A stretch of 14,525 nt of DNA from a bacterium (GTDB taxonomy: Bacteria; Latescibacterota; Latescibacteria; Latescibacterales; Latescibacteraceae). The notes below the pieces were generated by a model that was not told the origin of the DNA, ran no database searches, and saw only the letters and a program-made list of their open reading frames with translations. The translations under genes and the position numbers were made by a program. Of the stretch, positions 13,346-14,525 are shown piece by piece. The DNA is taken from positions 1 through 14,525 of the forward strand of contig JAJFUH010000010.1 in NCBI GenBank assembly GCA_021372535.1, given 5' to 3'. How positions within the stretch are numbered: position 1 is the first letter of the stretch; the number at the start of each line of letters is the position of its first letter.

Positions 13346-14525
13346 ATGAATATTACACGAGAAGATTGCAGGAAATATTCTTTCGCATTATGTTTATCGA
13401 TCGCATCATATTTATTTCTTTCTTCCACAGTATTTTGCCAGGTTCAAAATTATAATTTTTCACCTTTCCTTTTTTCTGAGTCTGAGCTTGAAGGTTTTAC
13501 ACTTCGGTATCAAGATGACCTTTTCGACTGGGCTGCTTACAGGCAAAGCTGGGATCATGTTGAAAAATCAAAAGTAGATTTATGGACTGAAATTTATCTT
13601 TTTGATTCTATACCGAATGCATTGAAAGGAATGGATGGCCTTTCAAAAAGTTTTGCCGGTTATTATGAATTCGGGTTCTTCGGCGATTCCATCATTGGCG
13701 ACATGTCATGGATTACCGGGGGATCGATTATTTTCGTCCGCAATAATGTCGGCGGTCGTGTTTGTTTAGGTTCACTGCACCCTGAAATGTGGAATATGCT
13801 TGAACCGATAGCCCGGAAAATGCTGAAAAAAATCAATACAAACCTGAGCCCTGAAATTATATCTGCAGAACAAAACGCTCAGAAAACAAGAATATCCGAT
13901 GAAAAATATGACCGGTTTATCCATGATGCCGTCACTTCAGAAAATATGAAAGGGTATTCGCTGTCAGCATCGGTCGATTCAAAGTGGCTTGTCGACGATG
14001 AAACATTCGTTGCAGGAAAAAGAACAGAATACACAAATCCTGACAGTATTGTAATCGGTATCGATATCGCCGAGTTGAACAGCGAGGAATCGGCACAATC
14101 AGCGGCTGCGATCCGTACATCATATGTACCGGCACCGGAAGCGTTGGGTGATCATCCGCTCGTTTTCACGATGATGGAAGAGTCATCCATCGACAGCCTG
14201 ATTGTGCACTGGGAAAACAGGAACGATTATACCTATCTGAGCAAGAATATTCTGTCGGGGATTTCAGCTTACAGGAATTATGCTGTGCACATCTATCAGT
14301 ACGCTCCCCATGAAGTTGATATAAAATTGTTCAAAGAAATTGCTCACAGTATATCAAAGACACTACCTTTTTCAATCCCCTCCTCGGTGACCGAAGAAGA
14401 CACTGCCGCGGAGACTCCACAGGTCTTCACCCTTCGACAGAACGCACCGAACCCGTTCAATCCCTCGACGGTTATCGGGTACGAGCTGCATGAGTCTGCT
14501 AATGTCCGCCTGACTGTGCATGACA
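13346..14525 (+). CDS. Secreted protein with FlgD-Ig/T9SS-like C-terminus, truncated by window
   Basis: An uninterrupted frame of 393 codons starts at ATG 13346 and runs off the window without a stop. The N-terminus is a Sec-type signal peptide: basic 'REDCRKYS', hydrophobic 'FALCLSIASYLFLSSTVFC', cleavage probably near Cys26-Gln-Val. I do not recognise the body (about 30-350). It is mixed, acidic, with aromatic-rich stretches such as 'DLFDWAAYRQSWDHV' and 'GYYEFGFFGDSIIGDMSW'. From about residue 365 the sequence 'LRQNAPNPFNPSTVIGYEL' begins a FlgD-Ig-like domain of the kind used as C-terminal sorting or anchoring modules. The ribosome site is weak (GTGAAAAGATC). The first half is clearly more AT-rich than the C-terminal part and than neighbouring genes, suggesting mosaic origin. 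The remaining C-terminus is unseen. Confidence 0.75.
   Translation, partial: MNITREDCRKYSFALCLSIASYLFLSSTVFCQVQNYNFSPFLFSESELEGFTLRYQDDLFDWAAYRQSWDHVEKSKVDLWTEIYLFDSIPNALKGMDGLSKSFAGYYEFGFFGDSIIGDMSWITGGSIIFVRNNVGGRVCLGSLHPEMWNMLEPIARKMLKKINTNLSPEIISAEQNAQKTRISDEKYDRFIHDAVTSENMKGYSLSASVDSKWLVDDETFVAGKRTEYTNPDSIVIGIDIAELNSEESAQSAAAIRTSYVPAPEALGDHPLVFTMMEESSIDSLIVHWENRNDYTYLSKNILSGISAYRNYAVHIYQYAPHEVDIKLFKEIAHSISKTLPFSIPSSVTEEDTAAETPQVFTLRQNAPNPFNPSTVIGYELHESANVRLTVHD

Noticed and set aside
1-14525. CRISPR array, tRNA or transposase
   Set aside because: No regularly spaced identical repeats with unique spacers, no cloverleaf-like sequence, and no transposase or integrase motif seen by reading both strands.

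Overview
This window comes from the chromosome of what looks like a Gram-negative, anaerobic or microaerophilic bacterium. The signs are an envelope lipoprotein, a class A penicillin-binding protein, a probable Tat-exported superoxide reductase, and many enzymes typical of anaerobes exposed to air. The truncated last gene ends in an 'NAPNPFNPST'-type motif, as seen in FlgD-Ig-like/type IX secretion C-terminal domains. These are abundant in the FCB superphylum and neighbouring candidate phyla (for example Latescibacteria, Zixibacteria, Calditrichaeota). That placement is an inference and I cannot name a species.

Region 1 (344-6656, all + strand) is an oxidative-stress island. It starts with an HD-domain phosphohydrolase that may or may not belong functionally. 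Next come a PerR-type Fur regulator, rubrerythrin, thiol peroxidase, a small TM1266/ACT-like protein, a two-domain superoxide reductase (desulfoferrodoxin), ferritin and a second, probably Tat-exported superoxide reductase. After a 434-base gap come a flavodiiron protein and rubredoxin. Together these can take O2 to water (FprA), superoxide to H2O2 (two reductases, one inside and one outside the cytoplasm) and H2O2 to water (rubrerythrin, Tpx). Ferritin sequesters iron, rubredoxin is the likely shared electron carrier, and PerR is the likely controller. Genes tpx, ACT, dfx and ftn are spaced by only 12-21 bases. A good promoter (1164-1192) with an imperfect palindrome over its -10 box precedes perR, and a second PerR-box-like sequence lies before rubrerythrin.

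Region 2 (7112-10638, +) holds a bifunctional class A PBP followed two bases later by an unrecognised lipoprotein. It ends at a hairpin terminator (10740-10763) shared with the converging genes of region 3. Region 3 (10767-12592, - strand) is a two-gene operon: an AEC-family permease with a TTG start, then an MBL-fold hydrolase of the MJ0301/COG1237 type.

Region 4 (12593-13345) has no convincing gene but is rich in structure. It contains a ~170-base multi-hairpin element resembling widespread interspersed repeats, a tandem pair of GTCC-N6-GNAC sites exactly 21 bases apart, and a nested stem-loop. It is followed by the 5' part of a secreted protein gene (13346 onwards) that runs off the window. 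I saw no tRNA, rRNA, CRISPR array, transposase or phage gene.
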